In this document: piece after piece, positions 29,392 to 37,072 of the stretch
How positions within the stretch are numbered: position 1 is the stretch's first letter
How the letters are laid out: each line of letters begins with the position of its first letter
NCBI GenBank assembly: GCA_041392765.1
Contig: JAWKLL010000003.1
Location: 124,001-188,000 of the forward strand
DNA length: 64,000 nt
Reading direction: 5' to 3'
Origin: Lewinella sp041392765
GTDB lineage: Bacteria; Bacteroidota; Bacteroidia; Chitinophagales; Saprospiraceae
Position numbers and translations under genes: made by a program
Notes under the pieces: model-generated
The model's input: only the letters and a program-made list of their open reading frames with translations
Told to the model about the DNA's origin: nothing
The model's database searches: none

Positions 29392-30528
29392 ATGTCGGGC
29401 ATTTATCTGCATATTCCTTTTTGTAAACAAGCTTGCCATTATTGCAACTTTCACTTTTCTACCTCCCTTCGCTATAAGGGCGAAATGGTAGCTGCCATTG
29501 CGCGGGAACTCGTCGGCCGCAAAGACTATTTGCCAGATGAACCGCTTCGCTCTATTTATTTTGGAGGCGGCACTCCCTCGCTTTTAGCGGCTGAGGATAT
29601 TGGGTTGCTGATGGATACTATTTATACGCATTTCAACGTAGCTTCCGGAGCGGAAATTACCTTAGAAGCCAACCCCGATGATATTACCCCTGCTCATCTT
29701 CGCCTTTGGAAAGACAATACCATCAACCGATTGAGCATTGGCGTACAGTCTTTTCATGAAGAAGATCTGTTGTATATGAATCGGGCACACAATGCCAACG
29801 AAGCCCGAAACAGTATCGAAATGGCGCAGGAAGTGGGTTTTCACAACCTTACGGTTGATCTGATTTACGGTGCGCCAACTACTACTGATGAGGTGTGGGC
29901 CAACAATGTACAAACACTGCTGGCACTGGGGGTGTCGCATATTTCGTCCTATGCCCTTACGGTAGAACCGAAAACAGCACTTGAACACCTTATTCGCCAC
30001 CAAAAGGCAGCCCCGTTGGATGAAGCCCAATCAGCTCGACAATACGAGTACCTCATGAAAGTGCTTACTACGCATGGGTTTCTTCACTATGAAATCAGCA
30101 ATTTTGCTTTGCCCGATCATTTGGCTGTCCATAATAGCAGTTATTGGCGGGGAGCACCTTATTTGGGTGTGGGGCCGTCTGCTCACAGTTTTAACGGCCA
30201 GAGCCGGCAGTGGAATATCGCCAATAATGCCCACTACCTGCGCGCCATGAGCGAAGACAACAACTGGCAGGAGGCGGGGGAAGGAGTGCTATTTGAAAAA
30301 GAAACGCTTTCAGCCACCGACCGATATAACGAGTATGTGATGACAGGGCTGCGTACCATTTGGGGTGTCAATTTGCAGCAAGTGGAGCAGCCTTTTCGGC
30401 AACATTTTTTAGAAAACGCACAAGCATATATTTCCAAAAAAATGATACATAAGTATGAAGATATTTATACTTTAACAACAAAAGGAAAGCTGTTGGCCGA
30501 CAAGATAGCAAGCGATCTTTTTTGTTAA
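29392..30528 (+). CDS. hemW: Radical SAM heme chaperone HemW
   Basis: A 378-residue radical S-adenosylmethionine protein of the HemW branch, which binds heme and delivers it to target proteins; formerly annotated as oxygen-independent coproporphyrinogen oxidase. The [4Fe-4S] cluster is held by Cys11, Cys15 and Cys18 in CKQACHYC, the short HemW form that lacks the extra N-terminal part of true HemN. Other landmarks are YFGGGTPSLL, LEANPDD, RLSIGVQSF, DLIYGAPTTT and the C-terminal NEYVMTGLRTIWG. Divergent from the RapZ-fusion gene with its own promoter box. Cytoplasmic. Confidence 0.94.
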   Translation: MSGIYLHIPFCKQACHYCNFHFSTSLRYKGEMVAAIARELVGRKDYLPDEPLRSIYFGGGTPSLLAAEDIGLLMDTIYTHFNVASGAEITLEANPDDITPAHLRLWKDNTINRLSIGVQSFHEEDLLYMNRAHNANEARNSIEMAQEVGFHNLTVDLIYGAPTTTDEVWANNVQTLLALGVSHISSYALTVEPKTALEHLIRHQKAAPLDEAQSARQYEYLMKVLTTHGFLHYEISNFALPDHLAVHNSSYWRGAPYLGVGPSAHSFNGQSRQWNIANNAHYLRAMSEDNNWQEAGEGVLFEKETLSATDRYNEYVMTGLRTIWGVNLQQVEQPFRQHFLENAQAYISKKMIHKYEDIYTLTTKGKLLADKIASDLFC

Positions 30529-30605
30529 AAAACTGTATTATAGTGTTTTAAAAAACCAAAGCCTGTGTTTATTTTATTGTTTTATTTAAAAAATGTTTTA
30601 AAAAA

Positions 30606-30638
30606 TTTGTTGTTTTAAACAAATGTGTCTTATATTTG
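30606..30638 (+). promoter_or_regulatory. Promoter of AntA-like gene, with overlapping inverted repeat
   Basis: TTTG at 30606-30609 and TATATTTG at 30631-30638 fit the Bacteroidota -33 and -7 elements (TAnnTTTG) with a usual spacing. ATTTGTT/AACAAAT (about 30605-30624) forms an inverted repeat over the -33 element, where a repressor could bind. The start codon at 30662 follows by 23 bases. Confidence 0.65.
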
Positions 30639-30661
30639 CAGTGTAACAAACCATATAGGAC

Positions 30662-31456
30662 ATGGATTTGAATATTCTTGTAAGCAAAAAAGGTACAAAA
30701 GTAGTAGTGGCTACGGAATTGCATCAGGCATTGCAGTTGGCAGACCACCACTATGCAGTCAACATCAAGCGTTGGTTGAATGATTGGTATGATTTTTCTG
30801 ACGGCATTCGCAAGCCGATCAAGTTGCAGGAATTCGCAGACCGCAAGACAGAAAACCCTTTGATTCAAGATTACTACCTTTCCGTAGCATTGGCCAAGCA
30901 GATTGTTTTGCGCTCCCGTAGCAAGGTGAAGCAAAAGTATGCCCTGCAATTAGCTACTTTACAGGAAGATGAAACGACAGACGGCCTCAACCCCGCGCAA
31001 TTCCAACATTTAGTAGAGCTGACGCAGGCGATGACCCTCATTTCCTGCCAAGAAGAGTGTGAGCGTAGGCATCTACGCATGTACAAAGAACGCAATGGAG
31101 GGTCTGCCGCCAATTGGTGGCAATACAGAGCCGAGGTATTAGGCTACACCACCGACAGCTTGCGGGACAAACTGCGCAGAAAAGGCCAGCCCGATAATGG
31201 AAGCCAGCGGGAGCTTCTCTCGCAACTAAGCCCCTTGGAATTGATACGTGCGGGTATCATTGACTTGTTCATGGCCATCGGCAAATCCAAGGAATATGCG
31301 ATCCGTATGGGGGATTTGTCCAAACAGCTAGCAGCGTCGTTACATCTCAGCATTATTGACGACCAGCGCCAAGTGGATCTTTTTACCCATGCTGTTGACC
31401 CTGAATTGGTGCACCGTCTGAAGGAACCGTTGAGCCGCCAGTTGGTAGCTGCTTGA
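30662..31456 (+). CDS. Conserved protein with AntA-like phage-antirepressor N-terminal domain
   Basis: A 264-residue cytoplasmic protein. Residues about 15-105 resemble the AntA/AntB antirepressor domain: VVVATELHQALQLADHHYAV, then IKRWLNDWYDF and the conserved QDYYLSVALAKQIVLRSRSKV, a pattern also found in phage regulators. The remainder is helical (MTLISCQEECERRHLRMYKE, AEVLGYTTDSLRDKLRRKG) without a known domain. No phage genes are nearby, so the domain is probably a domesticated regulator. A good promoter with an overlapping inverted repeat lies upstream. It converges on an SDR gene with a 4-base gap. The family resemblance is from motif reading only. Confidence 0.7.
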   Translation: MDLNILVSKKGTKVVVATELHQALQLADHHYAVNIKRWLNDWYDFSDGIRKPIKLQEFADRKTENPLIQDYYLSVALAKQIVLRSRSKVKQKYALQLATLQEDETTDGLNPAQFQHLVELTQAMTLISCQEECERRHLRMYKERNGGSAANWWQYRAEVLGYTTDSLRDKLRRKGQPDNGSQRELLSQLSPLELIRAGIIDLFMAIGKSKEYAIRMGDLSKQLAASLHLSIIDDQRQVDLFTHAVDPELVHRLKEPLSRQLVAA

Positions 31457-31460
31457 AAAA

Positions 31461-32279
31461 TTATTTTTCATCCCGTCCTTTTACGTAGGCACGCTCGAAG
31501 GCTCGTGCTAACATCCGCATAAGGATAGGGTGTGGAATAAACCAACTCACCACGCGGTAAGCCTTCGGTAGAAACCCGGGAATGGCAATGGGATGCCCTT
31601 TAAACATATGGTTGAGTCCATACTTTGCTACTTCCTCAATGCTTTGTTGCGTCCACTTGGCGGCTTTGCCCATTTCTTTGTCGCGCTGAATGACTTCGGC
31701 GCTTGTCAATACAGCAGCAGGGCACAACACGGTGACCGTCACATTGGTTGCCTCCAATTCTTTGCGCAAGGAACGGGAAAAACCCAACACAAATTTTTTA
31801 GAAGCAGCATACGTGCTTTTATAAGGAATATCAAAAAAGGCTGCTAAGCTCGACACATTAAGGATGTACCCCTTGGGGGCACTTTCTAAATCCGGCAGAA
31901 ATAAATGCGTCAAGACCACCAGCGTTGAGATATTGAGCTGGAGTTGGCATTGGTAAAAGTCGGTGGGCAGTTTTTGGAAGGCTCCCGCGTTTCCCATGCC
32001 TACATTGTTTACCAATATTTCGACGTGGTAGCTGTTTTTCTCGCACCATTCTTTCACCTGATACGGGCTTTCAGGCAGGCATAAGTTGACACCGAAAGCA
32101 TCAAATGACTGCGAAGGATACCTTTGCTTTAACTCCGCCAAATACTGATGGAGCGATTCGTCTTCTAATGCCACAAGTAATACATTGAGACCTTTAGCGG
32201 CACATTCTTCCACGATGCCTTTGCCAATACCGTTGCTGGCACCTGTTACCAATACGTAAGGATTGCTATTTCTCTTCAT
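31461..32279 (-). CDS. Short-chain dehydrogenase/reductase (SDR)
   Basis: A 272-residue classical SDR that reduces a carbonyl or oxidises an alcohol with NAD(P). The cofactor loop TGASNGIGKGI is near residue 12, followed by LVNNVGMGNAG, the catalytic Ser in NVSSLAAFF and Tyr/Lys in STYAASKKF. The C-terminal segment (FIPHPILMRMLARAFERAY) is longer and hydrophobic, as in membrane-associated SDRs acting on lipid or fatty-acyl substrates. It overlaps the upstream epimerase-type gene by 14 bases, so the two are cotranscribed and may act in one lipid-like pathway. Confidence 0.88.
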   Translation of the reverse strand: MKRNSNPYVLVTGASNGIGKGIVEECAAKGLNVLLVALEDESLHQYLAELKQRYPSQSFDAFGVNLCLPESPYQVKEWCEKNSYHVEILVNNVGMGNAGAFQKLPTDFYQCQLQLNISTLVVLTHLFLPDLESAPKGYILNVSSLAAFFDIPYKSTYAASKKFVLGFSRSLRKELEATNVTVTVLCPAAVLTSAEVIQRDKEMGKAAKWTQQSIEEVAKYGLNHMFKGHPIAIPGFLPKAYRVVSWFIPHPILMRMLARAFERAYVKGRDEK

Positions 32280-33258
32280 TGCGCTTTAACCAATCGAGGG
32301 TTTTTTGGATGCCTATTTTCAAAGGCGTAGCAACATATCCCAATTCACGCCGAGCTTTTTCATTGGAAACGCTCCAATGGTAGTTGTATTTCCGCACCCA
32401 TCCAGGGGTAATTAATGGTTCGCGCCCAGCATAGGTTGCTAGCCATAATTGCAAATAACTGAACCCCAGCATAATAGCGAGCGGTAACGGAAACAGGCGA
32501 TACCCTTTTCCATTTAAGACTGCAATATTATCAAAAAATTCGCGGTAGGTAGCATCTTCGCCACCTAAGAGATACCGTTCGCCGCTACGTCCATGCTTCC
32601 ACGCTAGCAAGTGGCCATTCACAACATCTTCCACAAAAACATAATTCCCCACGGAATGTCCATCGCCGGGTAGAAAACGCCATTGGCCTTTTCGGTATTG
32701 GTCAATGAGTTTAGTCGCCGCATTGCTCACATTCAAGGGGCCGGGGCCATACACCCGCGTGGGGTTGACGATGACGATATGCTGCCCTGCTTGGGCGTAT
32801 TGCTGCATTAGTATTTCAGCTTGGTGCTTGGTGCGCTCATAGTCTGAAAAAAAATCTATAGAGCGGGGTGTTTCTTCGTGTACCGGGCCGTGAGTAGCAG
32901 GCCCCATTACCCCCGCTGTAGAAGTGGCGATAATCTTAGCTACTCCTGCTTTTTGGGCTGCATCCAACACGTTTTTGGTGCCGATTACGTTCACCTGTTC
33001 AAATAAATTTTCAGATGCCCATACACCGGCCAATGCGGCGATATGGAAAACCGCCGAAGCTCCTTTCATGGCTTGTTCCATGAGCAGCGTGTCGTCCAAG
33101 TCGCCTTGCACAAGCGTTATGTTGGGATGTTGCAAGCGAGTAGCCTTTTGGGGACTTCGCACCAATGCTGTCACTTCGTAGCCTTGGTCTGCTAATCGAT
33201 TGCAGAGTAGCCCTCCAATAAACCCCGTCCCCCCTGTGATAAATATCTTTTGACTCAT
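32266..33258 (-). CDS. NAD-dependent epimerase/dehydratase (extended SDR, dihydroflavonol-reductase-like)
   Basis: A 330-residue extended SDR. The nucleotide-binding motif is FITGGTGFIGGLLCNRL at 6-22, the acid region LVQGDLDD, and the active site Tyr and Lys are in YERTKHQAE (about residue 140). The NPTRVYGPG motif follows. Members of this group reduce or dehydrate steroids, flavonoids or terpenoids. It overlaps the CPBP gene start-to-stop by 4 bases (ATGA) and the downstream SDR by 14, forming a three-gene run. The substrate is unknown. Confidence 0.87.
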   Translation of the reverse strand: MSQKIFITGGTGFIGGLLCNRLADQGYEVTALVRSPQKATRLQHPNITLVQGDLDDTLLMEQAMKGASAVFHIAALAGVWASENLFEQVNVIGTKNVLDAAQKAGVAKIIATSTAGVMGPATHGPVHEETPRSIDFFSDYERTKHQAEILMQQYAQAGQHIVIVNPTRVYGPGPLNVSNAATKLIDQYRKGQWRFLPGDGHSVGNYVFVEDVVNGHLLAWKHGRSGERYLLGGEDATYREFFDNIAVLNGKGYRLFPLPLAIMLGFSYLQLWLATYAGREPLITPGWVRKYNYHWSVSNEKARRELGYVATPLKIGIQKTLDWLKRNEEK

Positions 33259-33965
33259 CGAATTAGTCGCATATCAGGATGGTGCCTGAGTGAGTATAAA
33301 AAGTTGGATAGTGCTAAAATTACATGCACTACAAACGCCACCCATATTGTTCCTGTTGTAAGCGTTATTAAGCATAACAATAATCCCAAAGGGGCGGCAC
33401 CGATGGTTTCTTCCAAGCTTTTGGGTACATGCACCAGCACATAAAGCACTACATTGAGGATAATAGCAGGCCATGCCCCCATAATAGGTAGCAGCGACCA
33501 CAGGAGCAACCCTCTAAACATCAATTCATAACCAAAAAGATAAAACACCCAACTGAACGCATAACTGGCTACCTGTCCTCGTGTCCATTCGCGGCGGCGA
33601 ACCGTAGGATACATGGCAAGATGCTTGGCTTTTCGGCTGTTGAAAAAATTCATGGGTACTACGATACAAGCGATACCCAAAATCCAATACCACGACAAAA
33701 ATCCGTCGTCCGCTTTTACACCATAATCCGACAATGATTTACCCATAAGCAACCCCATTAGGAGGGCAGGCAACAGACCTATCACCATTCCCCCAAAATA
33801 ACGGCTACCCTGTACAAAATGATAGTCATGCCCATATTGTTGCTGGAAGTAAAGCCGTAATCGACTGCTTTCTGATACAAAAAAATATAAGCAATAGCCG
33901 ATCGTAAACAGCACCATTACCCATATTGCTTCTGTATGTGTTGCGTTCCAAGGAGGGAATTGCAT
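33255..33965 (-). CDS. CPBP-family intramembrane metalloprotease-like protein
   Basis: A 236-residue polytopic membrane protein with about seven hydrophobic segments. The CPBP (CAAX protease/bacteriocin immunity) motifs are recognisable: YELMFRGLLLW, HVPKSLEE and HVILALSNF. The usual EExxxR motif has only one Glu here (YELMFR), so activity could be altered or the residue misread. The start is set at 33965 because a TAnnTTTG box lies just upstream at 33985-33992, which rules out the longer ORF from 34106. It is the first gene of the three-gene run with two SDR-type enzymes. Confidence 0.8.
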   Translation of the reverse strand: MQFPPWNATHTEAIWVMVLFTIGYCLYFFVSESSRLRLYFQQQYGHDYHFVQGSRYFGGMVIGLLPALLMGLLMGKSLSDYGVKADDGFLSWYWILGIACIVVPMNFFNSRKAKHLAMYPTVRRREWTRGQVASYAFSWVFYLFGYELMFRGLLLWSLLPIMGAWPAIILNVVLYVLVHVPKSLEETIGAAPLGLLLCLITLTTGTIWVAFVVHVILALSNFLYSLRHHPDMRLIR

Positions 33966-33984
33966 CTTTCGTTGTATTTTCGCA

Positions 33985-33992
33985 CAAAAGTA
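33985..33992 (-). promoter_or_regulatory. Bacteroidota -7 box for CPBP-epimerase-SDR run
   Basis: The minus strand reads TACTTTTG, an exact TAnnTTTG match, ending 19 bases before the start codon at 33965. It fixes the gene start and probably serves all three genes down to 31461. Confidence 0.6.
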
Positions 33993-34043
33993 CACACTTG
34001 TACAAAAACAGGATGCCCATTTGGGTATCAATCCTCTACTAAA

Positions 34044-34985
34044 ATGCAGCAAAATAAATTTCTGTCCACTCACCCGACGGTAGCAGCCGCCATTGCCAAT
34101 CGACACCCCGTAGTAGCTTTGGAGTCAACGATTATCTCTCACGGGATGCCGTTTCCGGAAAACGTACAAACGGCCTTATTGGTGGAGGATATCATTAGAA
34201 AAGAGGGTGCCATACCTGCTACGATAGCACTGCTAGATGGGAAGTTAGTGGCTGGTTTGGATGAAGCACAAATAACCCGCTTGGGGCAAATGGGGCAGCA
34301 AGTGGCAAAGGTGAGCCGTCGGGATATTCCGCATCTATTAGCTACGGGCCAACCCGGTGCCACCACGGTAGCCGCTACCATGTACATAGCCGCTCAGGCA
34401 GGCATCCGCATTTTTGCCACTGGAGGTATAGGGGGGGTGCACCGAGGTGCTGCTACAACCATGGATATTTCTGCTGATTTGCAAGAATTGGCTCATACCA
34501 ATGTAGGCGTTGTGTGCGCGGGTGCCAAGTCAATATTGGATTTGCCACTTACCTTGGAGTATTTGGAAACACATGGCGTACCTGTCATTGGTTTTGGCAC
34601 CGATGAATTTCCAGCCTTTTACACCCGAAAAAGCGGTCTGCCTGTAGATTTCAGTACAGATGATACGACCTTGGTAGCGCGATGTTTGCATGCCAAATGG
34701 GAAGCGGGTTTATCAGGAGGAGTCATCATTGCCAATCCCGTGCCGATGGCTTATAGTATGGATGCAGACCACATACAGCAGATTATTGAACAAGCATTGG
34801 CAGCGGCAGATGCAAAGGGCATAACGGGTAAAGCGATCACCCCATTTTTACTGTCCCACATTCAGGAACTAACTGCCGGGCAGAGCTTGGTATCTAACAT
34901 TGAGTTGGTAAAAAACAACGCGAAACTTGCCGCTCAAATAGCGGTAACATTGGCGGGGTTGGATAATGCCATCAATCCCTGCTAA
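34044..34985 (+). CDS. psuG: Pseudouridine-5'-phosphate glycosidase
   Basis: A 313-residue cytoplasmic enzyme that reversibly splits pseudouridine 5'-phosphate into uracil and ribose 5-phosphate. Family markers are VVALESTIISHGMPFPEN (near 21-38), TIALLDGKLVAG, KVSRRDIP, GATTVAATMYIA, FATGGIGGVHRGA, and the late ESTxx-matching GFGTDEFPAFYTRKSGLPV. The start at 34044 gives the standard N-terminus MQQNKFLSTHP; the longer ORF from 33936 overlaps the divergent promoter. The psuK kinase is not seen nearby. The neighbouring convergent gene is rpiA, which uses the ribose 5-phosphate product. Confidence 0.94.
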   Translation: MQQNKFLSTHPTVAAAIANRHPVVALESTIISHGMPFPENVQTALLVEDIIRKEGAIPATIALLDGKLVAGLDEAQITRLGQMGQQVAKVSRRDIPHLLATGQPGATTVAATMYIAAQAGIRIFATGGIGGVHRGAATTMDISADLQELAHTNVGVVCAGAKSILDLPLTLEYLETHGVPVIGFGTDEFPAFYTRKSGLPVDFSTDDTTLVARCLHAKWEAGLSGGVIIANPVPMAYSMDADHIQQIIEQALAAADAKGITGKAITPFLLSHIQELTAGQSLVSNIELVKNNAKLAAQIAVTLAGLDNAINPC

Positions 34986-35653
34986 ATTCTACAATACTAT
35001 CACCAGCAGCCATGATGACGCGGCTACAAAGCCCTAAGAAAAGACCCGTTTCCAACACCCCGAATAAGGTGCAGGGCTACATCCAATTCTTCAGGATTGC
35101 TGATGGCACCAACATGGCAATCCAAGATCACATTTCCATTGTCAGTGAGATAGGGCTGGCCATCTTTAGCTTTGCGCAAGACAGGCTGAAGCCCTTTATT
35201 TATGAGTTCTTTCTTTACTAATTGGAGTGCTCGGGGAATTACCTCAACAGGCAGCGGGAAAGCACCTAGGGTATCCACTCGTTTGGACGCATCTGTGATG
35301 ACAATCATTTGGCGGGAAGCGTAGGCTACCAATTTTTCGCGAAATGCCCCGCCGCCGCCTTTTATCAAGCGCAATTGACCATCAAACTCATCTGCACCAT
35401 CAATAGTAAGGTCAATAGTATCGACTTCATTGATTTCCATTAATGGAATGCCATATTGGGTAGCTTGCGCAATAGTCGCCTCGGAGGTGGCAACGGCTCG
35501 TATGTCGGTTAGGCTACCGTTTTGCCAACGTTCGCCTATCGCCTCTATAGCGTAGTAGGCGGTGCTGCCCGTACCCAACCCGAGCATCATGCCCGACTCT
35601 ACATAGGCAACGGCACCCAATGCTGCCCGCTTTTTTTCTATTGCTGCGCTCAT
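34972..35653 (-). CDS. rpiA: Ribose-5-phosphate isomerase A (one frameshift)
   Basis: Interconverts ribose 5-phosphate and ribulose 5-phosphate in the pentose phosphate pathway. About 227 residues after repair. Motifs are LGLGTGSTAYYAIEAI (phosphate loop), ATSEATIAQA, the catalytic DGADEFDGQLRLIKGGGGAFREK and DASKRVD. The frame breaks near 35057 in a short C/G run; restoring one base replaces the odd tail RGVGNGSFLRAL with RGVVETGLFLGLCSRVIMAA, which is family-like, and moves the stop to 34972. The repaired end overlaps the convergent psuG by 14 bases. The next gene upstream (35659) abuts it and may be cotranscribed. Confidence 0.9.
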
Positions 35654-35658
35654 GAATA

Positions 35659-36165
35659 CTATGACTTTATCAACTTAGACCAACCCCAACGTATCATCAG
35701 CATCAATACAGCGAAGATGAGCAATACTTGGTAGAACGGCATATAACTAAACACTACGATGTGGGTACGATCGATAAACCACATGATCGCTAGTGCGGCA
35801 GAAATCATCATCACCAAACCAGAGAGCTTGTCGAAGCCCGGAATCTGGTTCATATCTGCATTTTTGCGGATGATGAGGATGGTAGCAATCATGCTAAGTA
35901 CAGGCATAACCTCCATCAGTATGCTCATATCGAAAATGCTGCGCCGTTCAAAAAGGAATAAATATATCTGTAGGCTTATCGCAAAAATACCCGGCACACA
36001 CACCAAGTAGAGCAATGTGCTATACAGGTATTTCCAAGGGCTTTCGTTGCCTTCTTCATTGGCCAACCAACCTGCCAATAAAGCGGTGAGTGGTATAATG
36101 GTAAAATAGAAAACGATATAAACTGGCTGTGCAGCCCCTGCTTCAAAGAAGTCTCTTAATGTCAT
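35659..36165 (-). CDS. Conserved membrane protein of unknown function
   Basis: A 168-residue integral membrane protein with about five hydrophobic segments (near residues 13-35, 48-72, 82-98, 113-130 and 140-160). It contains no motif I recognise; the charged loop NADMNQIPGFDKLSG separates segments 3 and 4. It ends 5 bases before the rpiA start on the same strand, so the two genes probably share a transcript. Its role is unknown. Similar small membrane proteins are common and poorly described in Bacteroidota. Confidence 0.75.
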   Translation of the reverse strand: MTLRDFFEAGAAQPVYIVFYFTIIPLTALLAGWLANEEGNESPWKYLYSTLLYLVCVPGIFAISLQIYLFLFERRSIFDMSILMEVMPVLSMIATILIIRKNADMNQIPGFDKLSGLVMMISAALAIMWFIDRTHIVVFSYMPFYQVLLIFAVLMLMIRWGWSKLIKS

Positions 36166-36241
36166 GTTTGCATGATTTGAAACTCAAAGTTAACAGAAAA
36201 TCGGCCATGACATAATAGAAATAGCAAATTCAAAGTGCTTC

Positions 36242-36739
36242 TCAAAAAGTTACATCAATGATCCTCAGGCGGTAAGCCTGCTTGGCACCAAACCGTTTTT
36301 TCTTAGTGCCAAATAAAGCGGGCAACAGCAGGCCAGTACCTACGGCAATGCCCGTCACAGTAGCATCGCTCCACATGTAGCGAGAATTGGGGTCACCATC
36401 GGTGGCTGTGCCGATAGCCGCAAATGCCGACCATGCGAAACCGAAGGTCGTCAGCATCGTGCCAAAGGCACGGGCAGCGGGTTTGTGTTCGCGCATCATC
36501 GTTATACGGTCAATAGAAACAAGATGATCTTCAAATTCGATTATCTGGATGTCCTCACGTAGGGATATGATTCGGTCTTTATACCAACTTTCGTCGTCCA
36601 CCAATCGATATTGGATATAACTACCTTCCTGTAATTTAACGGTTTTAGGGTTTCCTACTTTTTCTACTAGTAGTATGCGCTGGGCTGTTATACTTTGCAG
36701 GCTTAATAATAACAAGCCAATGAGATAGATGTACTTCAT
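36242..36739 (-). CDS. Exported protein of unknown function
   Basis: A 165-residue protein with a signal peptide (MKYIYLIGLLLLSLQSITAQ). The mature part starts with a beta-rich region (LVEKVGNPKTVKLQEGSYI, YRLVDDESWYKDRI, EFEDHLVSIDRITM) and then has two glycine/alanine-rich hydrophobic stretches (about 95-110 and 132-146) and a basic tail. This layout suggests a periplasmic or membrane-inserted protein. I recognise no family. The 332 bases upstream to 37072 hold a repeat arm and the leader of the divergent FG-GAP gene. Confidence 0.72.
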   Translation of the reverse strand: MKYIYLIGLLLLSLQSITAQRILLVEKVGNPKTVKLQEGSYIQYRLVDDESWYKDRIISLREDIQIIEFEDHLVSIDRITMMREHKPAARAFGTMLTTFGFAWSAFAAIGTATDGDPNSRYMWSDATVTGIAVGTGLLLPALFGTKKKRFGAKQAYRLRIIDVTF

Positions 36740-36867
36740 ACCTGTTTTTTTGAAAAGAACAAATTAATCAGGCCAAGGTTGGTTGGCTCTATTGTTCATG
36801 AGAGCCTTTCTATCGAGTGTATCTGAGGGACGTATTGTTTTTTGCTGGTACAGAAGCAGGCAGTATA

Positions 36868-36935
36868 GTTCTTTGGCGCAGCATGGCGCAAAAAGACATT
36901 TGAAGTGTACATAAAATTTTCCAACATAGCCTCTA
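36868..36935. repeat. Solo arm of the 27.5 kb MITE-like element
   Basis: GTTCTTTGGCGCAGCATGGC and the following 48 bases align closely with 27784-27851, the right arm of the MITE-like element, ending in the same CATAGCCTCTA/CATAACCTCTA terminus. No matching left arm is found in the 100 bases on either side, so this is a solo arm or the trace of a deletion. Confidence 0.7.
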
Positions 36936-37072
36936 ATATAAAAAAATGTAATATATTGCACTGGTTGAGTGGTTGTTAGGATAATGGTATGCGATTTTTT
37001 GTTGTTCAAGTGTTTTGCCATTTCCAAAATACACTGCTTAATCAAATGAGAAAACATACACAATACGTTCTT

